Shown: positions 21,115 through 30,987 of the stretch, piece after piece
How positions within the stretch are numbered: position 1 is the first letter of the stretch
Layout of the letters: every line of letters begins with the position of its first letter
Assembly (NCBI GenBank): GCA_011947345.1
Contig: JAAVTG010000528.1
Coordinates: 558,001 to 622,000, forward strand
DNA length: 64,000 nucleotides
From: Phytophthora quininea
Lineage: Eukaryota; Oomycota; Peronosporomycetes; Peronosporales; Peronosporaceae
Direction: 5' to 3'
Program-made: the position numbers and the translations under genes
Notes under the pieces: model-generated
What the model was told of the DNA's origin: nothing
The model's database searches: none
Seen by the model: the letters and a program-made list of their open reading frames with translations, nothing else

Positions 21115-22020
21115 ATGTCGCGCTCGGCGTCGTCCGCCGGTTCCGCCGTGGTCGCCGTTGTGGGGGACTCCAGCGACACCTGCGCGTACTATGGGGTGGA
21201 GAAAGTCGGCGACAACTGTCTGCGGCCCAGGTCCTGCTACGACTGCCTCAACGTGGACGTTTCCAACAACCCCGAGGGCTGCCTCATCTCGCAGTTCGGA
21301 TTGTGCGAGTCCATGATCTTTACGACCCGGCGTGGGACTGGCGCGCCAACGGCTCGAACGCGGATAGCGGCAGCCCCACAGACTTCAGCGGCGGCCTGTA
21401 CCATCAGTTCCCGGCAATCAACACGACGTACTGCGAAGATAGAGATCCCGCCTGTGTCAAGTGCAATACCATCGCCCAGAACTACCTGGAGGAGAACAGT
21501 TTCCTAGCCATGACGACAAAGTTTTGTGTGGGGGAGTCGGGCTGTGTCTGCGTCTTGAGCTGTGAGGAGTCAGTGTGGAAAAAGAGAATTGTGGACTATT
21601 GTGACAACTCGGACTCAGCGGATAATACTGCCAAGTCGTCGTCGTCGTACGGATACACGACCAGTCCGACAGTCATCCAAGGGACCACGACGAGCAGCTA
21701 CAAGTACCTATTTTATCTGCTCACTGTTCCAGCGCTTTTGGCAGCGTGTTTGGCGCACTATTGCTACAAACTCCGATGTGAGGAGAAATGGATCGTGGAG
21801 CTTGTTGCTGTTGTTGTAATTGACTTACATTTTGCTGTCTTGGTATGTTGCAGTGATTAATGCTCAACGGCGGCGTGGTCTGGAGCTACCGAGACGGTCT
21901 CCAAGGGACCGACTGCGGTTGTCCGCATGGAGAGCTCTAAATGAAGAACTGATTGAGAAGGAGAAAGAACCGGCAACTGCCTCATCTTGGCATATTGATC
22001 ATGTTGCTGGTATGCAGTAA
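21115..22020 (+). CDS. Cys-rich single-pass membrane protein, paralog 2
   Basis: This repeats the architecture of the upstream neighbour: DTCAYYGVEKVGDNCLRPRS, CYDCLNVDVSNNPEGCLISQ, NTTYCEDRDPACVKC, FCVGESGCVCVLSCEE, then a membrane helix (YLFYLLTVPALLAACLAHY) and a tail with RDRLRLSAWRALNEELIEKE. The tail is joined through a 76-bp intron (21778-21853, GT..AG). One base is missing at about 21316; restoring it joins the GLCESM segment to YDPAWDWRANGSN. The cytoplasmic tail is much shorter than in paralog 1. Tandem position and shared Cys spacing show a local duplication; function unknown. Confidence 0.7.
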
Positions 22021-22331
22021 CGAGGGTCTATTATGGCATGCCAAGGTACGCGTTAGGTTGCCGTTGTTGTCAGCGTTGTGTTCATCGTTACTCTGACCGG
22101 AGCGGAAATTCTATTGTGATGCTGTTGGTAAAGCGATGAGTTGCTTCCGATATTGGCGAAGGTTGTGTTTTGGAGGGTGGTAATCATCCCAGCGGCATCG
22201 ATGATGGTGCAGAGCGAGAATCGTTTGCAAATCGCGTCAGTCTGCAAACTCAAGGACCCCAATCGGTTAAACTCCCGCGACCAGCGGCTCACTTTTCGAC
22301 TTGCGCAGCCGAAGACCACACGTGGACGAAG

Positions 22332-22907
22332 ATGGACCCGGAGAAGGACGAGATGATTCGCGGGGAGATGCACGACCTGACGGATGCGACTCTGGTTGCC
22401 GATCGACGAACGGCGCGGAAGCTACTCAAGCACTATAACGCATTTGAAGAGATCGGAAGCCCAGAGGCAGATGCTGTGCTAACCCGTCTTCTGGGGTCCA
22501 AGGGGGCACTGCCTGATTGAAAGGCCTTTCCACTGCGACTACGGCTACAACATCCGCGTTGGTGACAACGTCTACGTGAACGTCAACTGTGTGCTTCTCG
22601 ACGTGTGTCCAATTACCATCGGCAACCGCGTTCAGTTGGCGCCGAATGTCCAGCTCTACACAGCCAGTCACCCCTTGACCCAACGCAGCGAGCTGCAAAG
22701 CTGGAGATTGGCGAACCGATCACCATCGAAGATGACGTCTGGATTGGTGGCAACGCTGTTGTCGTGCCTGGAGTTTGCATCGGTCGTGGGGCAGTCATCG
22801 GAGCTGGTAGTGTCGTCACGAAGGACGTGCCTCCCATGTGCGTCTATGCAGGCAATCCGGCCAAGTTCATCAAGAAGATCGAACCCGTGGATGCTGTGTC
22901 AACCTAA
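22332..22907 (+). pseudogene. maa: Maltose/galactoside O-acetyltransferase copy 1 (broken)
   Basis: First of five head-to-tail copies. The N-terminal Mac segment is present (MDPEKDEMIRGEMHDLTDAT), then the frame breaks at about 22500-22520 before the stretch [20 protein letters not shown]. It breaks again at about 22671-22675 (CCCC run) just after YTASHP. The hexapeptide-repeat end is intact in the third frame ([20 protein letters not shown] to [12 protein letters not shown]). The second break fits a one-base deletion; the first does not (it needs two missing bases or one extra), so this copy may be a true pseudogene. Confidence 0.7.
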
Positions 22908-23147
22908 CCAACGAAAACTACTCGATGCATAGGTAAGATTGATTTTGTGGTATTGTTGCCGAGGTAACTAGCAATCTCTGGTGAAACTGAACAAGAAAAT
23001 GATGTCGTCTCTTGCTGGTGAAGCACTGCATGCAACTCATTATTTATTTGCATTGTGGATATCGTGCCTTCGGTTTGCCGGATACAAAGATCGCGTGGGA
23101 AGGTCAAGACAACTCAGTCACTTCGTAGTCCGCCCACAACCACCACG

Positions 23148-23711
23148 ATGGCGACCGAGAAGGACAAAATGCTGCGTGGAGAGCTCTACTACTCCGCTGA
23201 CCCTGCTCTGGTCGCGGAGCGAGTTGCGGCCCGGCAGTTGGTCAAACAGTACAACGATCTGGCGGACGCGGAGAGTCCCGAAGCGCATGCTGTCCTGGCC
23301 AAACTACTAGGAGTCAAAGGCCGCGAGTGCTTTATCGAGATCCCCTTCCGCTGCGACTACGGCTACAACATCCGTCTGGGCGACAACGTCTACATGAACT
23401 TCAACTGCGTCCTACTGGACGTGTGCCCGATTACCATCGGAGACCGAGTTATGTTTGCCCCAAACGTGCAGATCTACACCGCCACCCACCCGATCGGCCC
23501 CAAGACGAGAGCGTCCGGATACGAACTCGCCAAGCCCATTACCATCGAGGACGATGTCTGGATCGGCGGCAACGCGGTCGTTCTTCCAGGCGTTCGCATC
23601 GGTCGTGCCGCGGTGATTGGCGCGGGCAGTGTCGTGACTAAAGACGTCCCTCCGCTGACCGTGTACGCCGGAAATCCCGCCAAACTCATCCGGAAAATCG
23701 AGGAGGAGTAA
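23148..23711 (+). CDS. maa: Maltose/galactoside O-acetyltransferase copy 2
   Basis: An intact 187-residue, intronless enzyme. The N-terminal Mac domain (MATEKDKMLRGELYYSADPA) is followed by left-handed beta-helix hexapeptide repeats. It keeps FRCDYGYNIRLGDNVYMNFN, the catalytic His in [26 protein letters not shown], and [20 protein letters not shown] with NPAKLI. Family members (bacterial Maa, LacA, NodL) move acetyl from acetyl-CoA to a sugar hydroxyl and work as trimers with active sites between subunits. No signal peptide is present, so it is probably cytosolic. The gene is one of a tandem set with bacterial-type sequence and no introns, suggesting old transfer followed by local duplication (inference). 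Confidence 0.92.
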   Translation: MATEKDKMLRGELYYSADPALVAERVAARQLVKQYNDLADAESPEAHAVLAKLLGVKGRECFIEIPFRCDYGYNIRLGDNVYMNFNCVLLDVCPITIGDRVMFAPNVQIYTATHPIGPKTRASGYELAKPITIEDDVWIGGNAVVLPGVRIGRAAVIGAGSVVTKDVPPLTVYAGNPAKLIRKIEEE

Positions 23712-23977
23712 CGTGTGAAGATTGTCGAGTGGTAGCAGCAGGGGCTCTTTCAACACCAAAGTGCGATAAAAATCCCTTTCGTCCACATGTTGTTTCCACA
23801 TCATCAAGTATTGCGGCTCGAAGACGACAATCCTACATGGAAAATCCAATGTCCGAGGTCGCATACGTGTCTGGGGACCGCCATCACAAAATGCGAAAGC
23901 GCAAGTAGAAATGACATGGCCAGCAGTGACCTCAGTAGCAGTTTTCATTTTGCCTCAAGACCCTCAAGCCGACCAAG

Positions 23978-24541
23978 ATGGAGACCGAGAAGGACAAGAT
24001 GCTGCGTGGAGAACTCTACTTTTCCGCCGACTCTGCGCTAGCCGCCGAACGACAGTCAGCTCGGCGGTTAATCAAGAAATACAACGATCTGGAGTTGGCC
24101 GAGGGCCCAGAGGCCCAAGAGATTCTGACCGAACTACTTGGTGCCAGGGGCAACGAATGCTTCATTGAGATGCCCTTCCGCTGCGACTACGGCTCCAACA
24201 TCCGTCTGGGTGACAACGTTTACATGAATTTCAACTGCGTCCTGTTGGACGTGTGTCCAATCACCATCGGCAGTCGAGTCATGTTCGCCCCGGGCGTTCA
24301 GCTGTACACCGCGACGCATCCGCTGGGGCCGAAAGCGAGATCCTCGGGCTACGAGTCGGCCAAGCCGATCACGATCGAAGACGATGTCTGGATCGGCGGC
24401 AACGCCATCGTCGTCCCTGGTGTTCGTATCGGTCGTGGGGCTGTCATCGGTGCAGGCAGCGTCGTTACGAAAGATGTTCCTCCAATGTCCGTCTTTGCCG
24501 GCAACCCAGCCAAGTTCATCAAGAAGATCGAGGAAGAGTAG
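23978..24541 (+). CDS. maa: Maltose/galactoside O-acetyltransferase copy 3
   Basis: Intact, 187 residues, with the same domain order as copy 2: METEKDKMLRGELYFSADSA, FRCDYGSNIRLGDNVYMNFN, catalytic [46 protein letters not shown]. It lies 266 bp after copy 2 in the same orientation. A Ser replaces Tyr in the CDYGYN motif. The short spacers leave room for separate promoters, so transcription is probably individual. Confidence 0.92.
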   Translation: METEKDKMLRGELYFSADSALAAERQSARRLIKKYNDLELAEGPEAQEILTELLGARGNECFIEMPFRCDYGSNIRLGDNVYMNFNCVLLDVCPITIGSRVMFAPGVQLYTATHPLGPKARSSGYESAKPITIEDDVWIGGNAIVVPGVRIGRGAVIGAGSVVTKDVPPMSVFAGNPAKFIKKIEEE

Positions 24542-24734
24542 AAAATGCCAACCAACAATTTCGATTGCTTTCGTGATTACATGTTTTCAGACTTCATGCT
24601 CCCCACGGCTTTGCTCATCGTGGTAACCTGCAGCTCCACATCAGGACACGTGTCGTGGTCGGGGAACGGTTTCCGTTCAACGTCATTATTGCATTTGCTC
24701 TCAAGCCCAACACAACCACCAACCGACCCCCACC

Positions 24735-25316
24735 ATGGACTCTGAAAAGGCCAAGATGATCCGAGGCGACCTGTACATGGTTGCGGACGAAACTCTCGCT
24801 GAGGATCGCCGTGCCGCGAGGGAACTCACCAAGCAATACAACGACATCACACAAGCTGAAAGCCCCGAGGCCAAGGCAGTGATGAAAAAGCTGTTGGGCT
24901 CTGTGGGCGAAAACTTCCTCATCGAGATGCCATTCCGCTGCGACTACGGCTACAACATCAAGATCGGCGACAATGTCGCCATGAACTTCAACTGTGTGCT
25001 CCTGGACGGCTGTCCGATCACCATCGGAGACCGAGTGATGCTCGCCCCGAACGTGCAGTTGTACACTGCCAGCCATCCGCTGGACCCGGAGGTGCGCTCG
25101 TCAGGGTTGGAGATCGGCAAGCCCATTACGATCGAGGACGACGTCTGGATCGGCGGAAACGCCGTGGTGGTCCCGGGAGTTCGCATCGGTCGAGGAGCAG
25201 TCATTGGCGCTGGCAGCGTGGTGACCAAGGACGTTCCTCCCATGTGCGTGTATGCTGGAAACCCAGCAAAGTTTATCAAGAAGATCGAGCGTGAAGAAGA
25301 GAAGAACGGTGGCTAA
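24735..25316 (+). CDS. maa: Maltose/galactoside O-acetyltransferase copy 4
   Basis: Intact, 193 residues. Start MDSEKAKMIRGDLYMVADET. The catalytic region is YTASHPLDPEVRSSGLEIGK, followed by [20 protein letters not shown] and [20 protein letters not shown]. The C-terminal extension is a little longer than in copies 2 and 3. GENFLIEMPFRCDYG replaces the Cys that precedes the first beta-helix coil in the other copies. This copy is somewhat diverged and could have a different sugar preference (inference). Confidence 0.92.
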   Translation: MDSEKAKMIRGDLYMVADETLAEDRRAARELTKQYNDITQAESPEAKAVMKKLLGSVGENFLIEMPFRCDYGYNIKIGDNVAMNFNCVLLDGCPITIGDRVMLAPNVQLYTASHPLDPEVRSSGLEIGKPITIEDDVWIGGNAVVVPGVRIGRGAVIGAGSVVTKDVPPMCVYAGNPAKFIKKIEREEEKNGG

Positions 25317-25538
25317 CTAACACGCACTGCAGTTCGCAACCGTTGCTTCACTCTGGTGCATCATTGATGCGTTTTTGTTGAATCATACATGAACGGAGGC
25401 CACGATTACACAGAAGCCCACGATGATGCACATGCAAAGAAATTCCGTGTGGCGGACAAGGTCTTGACAAATTACCATCGCCAACCATTAAGCCCCGCCC
25501 ACTTCGCAACTTATCCCTGTACGCGCACGAACGTCAGT

Positions 25539-26104
25539 ATGGAAGAGACCCAAAGGTCAAAATGGTGCGCGGAGAACCTTACCGATCCATGGATCTTGCT
25601 TTGGTCGCCGACCGACAAGTGGCAGGCTTGTTGCTCAAGCAATACAACGATTTGGTGGTGCCGGAGAGTCCAGAAGCTCAGCCGATGTTGGCAAAACTAC
25701 TGGGGGCCAAGGGCGACAACTGCATCGTCAAGATGCCCTTCCGCTGCAGCTACGGGTATAACGTCCGGCTGGGTGATGACGTCTTCATCAACTTCAACTG
25801 CGCCCTGCTGGATGTGTGCCCGATCACCATTGGAGACCGTGTCATGCTCACGCCCGACGTAAAGCTATACACCGCGACGCACCCTCTGGACCCAAAGGCA
25901 CGAGCCTCAGGAATTGAGTCTGGCAAGCCGATCACCATCGAAGACGACGTCTGGATCGGTGGCAATATGGTTGTCGTTCCCGGCGTTCGCATAGGTCGTG
26001 GGGCTGTCATCGGTGCAGGCAGCGTCGTCACGAAGGACGTGCCTCCATTGTGCGTCTTTGCCGGCAACCCAGCCAAGTTCATCAAGACAATCGAGGAAGA
26101 CTAG
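25539..26104 (+). CDS. maa: Maltose/galactoside O-acetyltransferase copy 5
   Basis: About 188 residues if one base is restored at about 25552-25556 (CAAAGG), which joins the start ATG GAA GAG ACC to MVRGEPYRSMDLALVADRQV. The rest is intact: FRCSYGYNVRLGDDVFINFN, catalytic [35 protein letters not shown] and [14 protein letters not shown]. If the frame is really broken, translation could start at ATG 25562 and lose only a few N-terminal residues. It ends the array; NOM1 follows convergently, with 77 bp between the stops. Confidence 0.88.
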
Positions 26105-26181
26105 CTCCCAAAATCAAACCACCATCACTTGTCCCCTGAAAATGCGGGTTCGTCTATGTTTTGAAGTTAGCGGTGGATCAG

Positions 26182-29134
26182 CTACATGAAAGCTGCAGCC
26201 TTTTCGGCCGACGCTGCGGATTTGGCGAGCTGGTCCAGCAAGCTTTTCACGCTTTTGGCACGCTGTTTCATCCACGTCCTCGTCTTGGCGTCAGGCTCGC
26301 CCCGGAAACTCGTCAAGTGCTGGTGGAAATACACAGCCAAGCCGTCGATCGTAAGCTGAGCTTTCTTGGTCTGCAGCAAACGCTGGAAGACTTGAGCCAT
26401 CTCCAACTCGCTCTCCAATTTGAGGATCTGCTCCATCAGAACCCGCAGGAATAAGATGCTTTTCTCCTCCAGTTGCGTAAAGTCCAGTACCTTTAAGCAA
26501 GACAGCGACAAACTGCTGCTGATAATGAGGCCAGCCAGCATTTGAGCGTGGTTGTATAACCTCCGGGGCTTCAAAGACTCCATTTGCTTGAAGATGTCCC
26601 AAAACGCGAGCTGGAACGTAAACTTGTATCTTGGGTCCATCTCGCACAACTTCTCCGCCAACACAAGGTAGTACTTGTTGAATTTGTTTTCCTGTCCGCA
26701 GCAGTGCAACAGTACGCGAACAATCTCACGCTCCTGCTTTTCCTTGAGATGCAGCTGCAGTAGGCGCTCGTAGGCATCGAAGCAGTCGGTAGCGCCCATG
26801 AGTGCCACGAAGATCTTTTTGCGAACGTCCGTGTTCATGTGTTGCTTTTCCGCGAGCTGCAGCAGTCGATCTTTTTCCCGAGCTGCTTGGGCACTGGCAT
26901 CGTCATTGGTATCATCACCAGCGTCGCCCTTTTGTTGCTGGTAGCCGACCCACGTGCCGCCGACTACCCACCAACGTCCGTCTTCATCAGCATTAAGCAA
27001 CTCATGCAGCGACACTCGTAGCGGGTTATTAGCGTTGCCGCAGCGAGTCTTAACACGACCGAGCCACTTCTTGAGCGATGACACATCCAAAGCACCACCC
27101 TTACTGGCATTGCGGTTCTTGCCATGCTTTGATGATTTCTTGAGGTCGTAAATGAGGTCGAGGATGAATCGAACACGCTCTTCGGGTTGACCGCCGTTCG
27201 ATTGCTGGGACTCGCCCACCTTTGCTGAACAGCAGCGACCATCTGACGCAATGCGTCAGCATCGTCTGCGCGAAGCTGCGCACCTCCAAACTTCAGAAGC
27301 TGGTGGATGAGCTCGATGTCGGTCGAGGAGAAACTGTCCACGAATGCTCGGAAGAGATCGTAGACGAGAGCGCAATGCACAACGTTGAAGTTGTACAACA
27401 TCATGACAAAGAGCATCAAGTTGGTAGGCTCCTTGGACGTTCTGCCCGCATCGTCGTCATTAGCATCCTGGGTGTCATGTGCAGCATCGGCAAGCTGCTT
27501 TTTCTCCTGCTCGATGCTGTCCATAAGCTTGCGCACGAGCTTTTCCACAAAGAAACCGCCGATCTCGCTGCCAACACTGTGGTAAAGAGCTGCCACTAAA
27601 GCACCGCCAACCTTGATAAACGGGGCCATCACTTGTCGAGGATGGCATGTTGTCTGCAGCAACTTTTCCAGCAAAATCTCGTTCACCAGGGACCGCCCAT
27701 TCTCGCGGTAAATCTTCTCCATTTCCAGTGTAATCGATCTGTTCGTCGACAAGAAAAAATATTAGTCAGATCTCACTTGGTCAGCCAAACCTCAAGCAAG
27801 GACTTACTCCATGTTGGACTCGGAAATGCGGTTAAGTTGACCGTTGATTCGCCGTGTCAGTTCGCGCATTGCCTGCTCATCCATTTGCGATGGCTTGACT
27901 TTTCTTTTGAAGCTACAGCGGCTGCTGCTTCGGCTTCAGCCTGTAGTTTTCGACGTAGATGGGGTGGCAGATACGCTGACGGCTTCTTAGCGCCGTCACC
28001 AGATTTAATAACAGGGCGTCCATAGATGTCTTCTTCAACGACGACCTTTTCCTCCTCGTCACTTTCTTCGTTGTCGTCGTCCTCCTCATTCTTAACGGCG
28101 CCTTCGTCTTTGTCGTCGACATCGTCATCCTCGCTTTCCTGCGTGTTCTCCTCGTCACTGCTATCGCTTTCTTCTTCAGCATTATCTGCGGCAAGTTTCT
28201 GGTTTAGCAATGTATTCGCCAACACTTTCTCTTGACCTTCGCCCTCCTCGTCCTCCTCCTCTTCTTCGCCAGAATAAAATGCCGCGAGGTCCGTATCAGA
28301 CTCCGACTCGGACTCATCGGTCGGCAGCTCGTCCATGCCCTTAAGAAATTCAGCGTCTTCCGCCTGGAGTAGCTCCATCTCTCGACGAGTCTCCTCATCC
28401 ATCTCCATGTCGTCCATGACTCCAAAGTCACCGTCTTCTTCAGCTTCCTCCTCCTCGCTCTCTTCACTCTCGTCGTCGCCGTCATTTCCTACATCCGCTG
28501 GTTCGTTTGACTTTTTCGTCTTCGTACGGCCCTTCACCACTCTAGGAAACACACGAAATACAACAGTCATTACACACTTGCCACCCAGCAATTAACAGCC
28601 TGCATCCTTACTCGGAAATGTGGTCCAGATCGTTCAAGAAGTCGGCAAAGTCTTCTCCCAAACCGTCCCGAGAGTACTCCCTAGCAACAACCAAATAATC
28701 AAGAGCTCAGCAAAATAAAAATACAAAATAAATAATAAAGTGTTTGTATGCACTTTTTCAGTTTGTTGAACGCTGCCTCCGACTTGGACGAGCCGAGTCC
28801 CAATTTGCTCTCCAGCGCTTTAATCTCTCGGTCCTCGGTGCTCAACGACTTCGGCTCTACACGAAATAAATATTAGATAACTCTAAATTAACTATACCAA
28901 TGCGCTAACGTTACCACTCTGCTCGTTCGCTTCGGCCAGCAGCTCGTGGAACTTGTTGACAGCTCCAGTCCGACGCGCCGGCCGCTTCCCGTGGGCTGAG
29001 ACTCTTCCGCGGGGCTTCTCGCTCCCATTCCTCGCACCCTTCTCTTGTGGTTCGACCTCCTTACGCTGGCGCTTGTTCTTCTGACGCTTCTTGTCCTCGC
29101 GCTGCAACTTCCGCTTCTCCTTGCGCGACACCAT
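26182..29134 (-). CDS. NOM1: Nucleolar MIF4G-MA3 protein NOM1/Sgd1
   Basis: Five exons: 29134-28915, 28856-28754, 28680-28612, 28541-27808 and 27738-26182. The N-terminus is Lys/Arg-rich (MVSRKEKRKLQREDKKRQKN) as in nucleolar proteins. A very acidic middle leads to GRPVIKSGDGAKKPSAYLPP with HLRRKL, a motif typical of NOM1/Sgd1. The MIF4G domain runs from LTRRINGQLNRISESNMESI through VNEILLEKLLQTTCHPRQVM. The MA3 domain starts at MNTDVRKKIFVALMGATDCF and includes REIVRVLLHCCGQENKFNKY. NOM1/Sgd1 acts in 18S rRNA maturation with the DEAD helicase Fal1/eIF4A3. Two apparent one-base deletions occur at about 27905-27914 (AAAA run) and about 27219-27223 (AAA run). Confidence 0.88.
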
Positions 29135-29242
29135 CGCTTCGTGCCAATCAAAATTATGCCGTCTTCAGATTAGGTAAATGGTTACATATTTTACGTAAGT
29201 CTAGAAAACTCACTGCAGATCCGAATCAGATCGAGGAAGATC

Positions 29243-30919
29243 ATGACGATGCGCTCTGGACGAGGCCGCGGCGACGGCGTGGCGCTCATCGGCCTGCTGT
29301 GGGCCTCCGCGTGTCTGTTCCTGGTGGTCCTGCGCTTCCAGCCACGCGAGAGTGGCGTCTCTACCCCGTTCTCTGACGTCAAGAGCCTCCCGCAGACCAA
29401 AGTCTTCCTGTCTCCATCTAGTTATGATAATGAGCTATTCGCTCGTAAGTCGACGCTGTCGCTGGTCGAGTCGCTGCCTGTAGGGGACTTTAAACTTCCG
29501 TCCAGCGTCCCGCAGACCTTCGAGGTGCTGACGCGTCACGTGGAAGCTGCTACGACCTCCATCGACCTCAGCGCTATGTACTGGAACTTGCTGGGCGCTG
29601 CTGATCGACAGGTCTACACGGACGAGGAGATGGAGACATTCGGAGCTGATAGAGGCAAGATCTTACTGAAAGCTCTAACAGATGCAGCAATGCGAGGCGT
29701 GAAGCTCCGGATCTTGACAGCCAAGCAGAGTCCAAGCGACAGTCGGATGGAGAAGACAACATCGTGCGATGAACTGTCTGCGGAAGTGCAGACGCTGGTG
29801 GACGCAGCACCAAAGAGTGTCGAAGTGAGATGTTGGAGTGGCCCCGAGTGGTACGGCAGCGGCATCTTGCACCAGAAGATCTGGCTGTTTGATGCGCAAC
29901 ATGTGTACGTGGGGAGCGCCAACATGGACTGGAAGTCGCTGGCGCAGGTGATGGAGGTGGGGGTCATCATGGAGAATTTGCAGCCGTCGTCACCAGCGAT
30001 TCAGGACTTGCAGAGATTGTTTGATGTCTGGTGGATGTTTGCATCGCCAGAGTTGCTGCCAGCGAAGACAGAGACATACTATTCTGACAAGTTCCAGCAT
30101 GAGATGCAGGTGCCGTCGTGGTCGCTGTACCTTCCCGAGAGCAAGCGGATAGCAGATCCGTTTGTGGGGGCTGGATTATCGGCGGTTGGGAATATTTCTC
30201 ACCAACTTCGAGTGAGCTTCAGTACGCCATCAACTGAAAACGATACTGCAGCAAGAGGAGAACCGGCGGACGCTGCGCAGATGTTTGTTGCGGCTGCGCC
30301 TCTTGAAGCTACGGCAGCCCACTCGCGTACATTCGACGAAGATGCGTTGGTGTATACGATCCGGTCAGCCAAGTCTTTCGTTAGTTTGAGCGTCATGGAC
30401 TTTGCCCCGTTTTCGATGTACACACCAGGGCCCCTCCATTGGCCAGCTCTCACTGACGCGTTACTCGCCGGTGTGTACAGCAAACCTGGACTACAAGTGC
30501 GGCTGCTGATTAGCCAATGGCAACACACCAGCCCTCAGATACTGGAAGCTCTTGCCGCGTTGAAAAAGCAGGCTGCACTGTGTCAAAGTATGCACGCTCC
30601 GTGTTCTGGTCGACTTAAAGTCAAGATTTTCCGGGTGCCGGGCTGGCACAACACCACATCTGCTGCTGGCGACAAGGCTCAATGGCCTGCGTACACTCGT
30701 GTGAACCATGCCAAGTATATTGTCACGGATGCTCGCGCAAATATTGGCACGAGCAACATGGAGTGGGGATACTTTTACACCACCGCAGGGGCGAGTGTGA
30801 ACACTGATCATGAGCCAACACGGGCGTCTCTCGAGAAAATATTCGAGAGGAACTGGAACTCAAGCTACGCACATTCGCTTCAAGAAGTGATGGCCGAGTT
30901 TGGTGGTGAAGGTTTGTAG
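29243..30919 (+). CDS. PLD3/PLD4-like phospholipase D-superfamily protein
   Basis: An intact 558-residue frame. A short basic N-terminus and one hydrophobic helix (GVALIGLLWASACLFLVVLR) make a type II membrane protein with a lumenal catalytic part. Two HxK(x4)D motifs are present: HQKIWLFDAQHVYVGSANMD and VNHAKYIVTDARANIGTSNM. The surroundings (PQTFEVLTRHVEAATTSIDL, then SAMYWNLLG) and the length match the PLD3/PLD4 branch, whose animal members act as lysosomal 5'-exonucleases; a lipase role is less likely. Potential N-glycosylation sites (NIS, NDT, NTT, NSS) fit a lumenal location. The gene is convergent with the multicopper oxidase, with 68 bp between stops, and divergent from NOM1, with 108 bp between starts. 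Confidence 0.85.
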   Translation: MTMRSGRGRGDGVALIGLLWASACLFLVVLRFQPRESGVSTPFSDVKSLPQTKVFLSPSSYDNELFARKSTLSLVESLPVGDFKLPSSVPQTFEVLTRHVEAATTSIDLSAMYWNLLGAADRQVYTDEEMETFGADRGKILLKALTDAAMRGVKLRILTAKQSPSDSRMEKTTSCDELSAEVQTLVDAAPKSVEVRCWSGPEWYGSGILHQKIWLFDAQHVYVGSANMDWKSLAQVMEVGVIMENLQPSSPAIQDLQRLFDVWWMFASPELLPAKTETYYSDKFQHEMQVPSWSLYLPESKRIADPFVGAGLSAVGNISHQLRVSFSTPSTENDTAARGEPADAAQMFVAAAPLEATAAHSRTFDEDALVYTIRSAKSFVSLSVMDFAPFSMYTPGPLHWPALTDALLAGVYSKPGLQVRLLISQWQHTSPQILEALAALKKQAALCQSMHAPCSGRLKVKIFRVPGWHNTTSAAGDKAQWPAYTRVNHAKYIVTDARANIGTSNMEWGYFYTTAGASVNTDHEPTRASLEKIFERNWNSSYAHSLQEVMAEFGGEGL

Positions 30920-30987
30920 GATCTTGTCGGTCATAAGTGCCGTTTACCACAAAATAAATATTCACTGATCGTTTGTCTATGTCTCTA

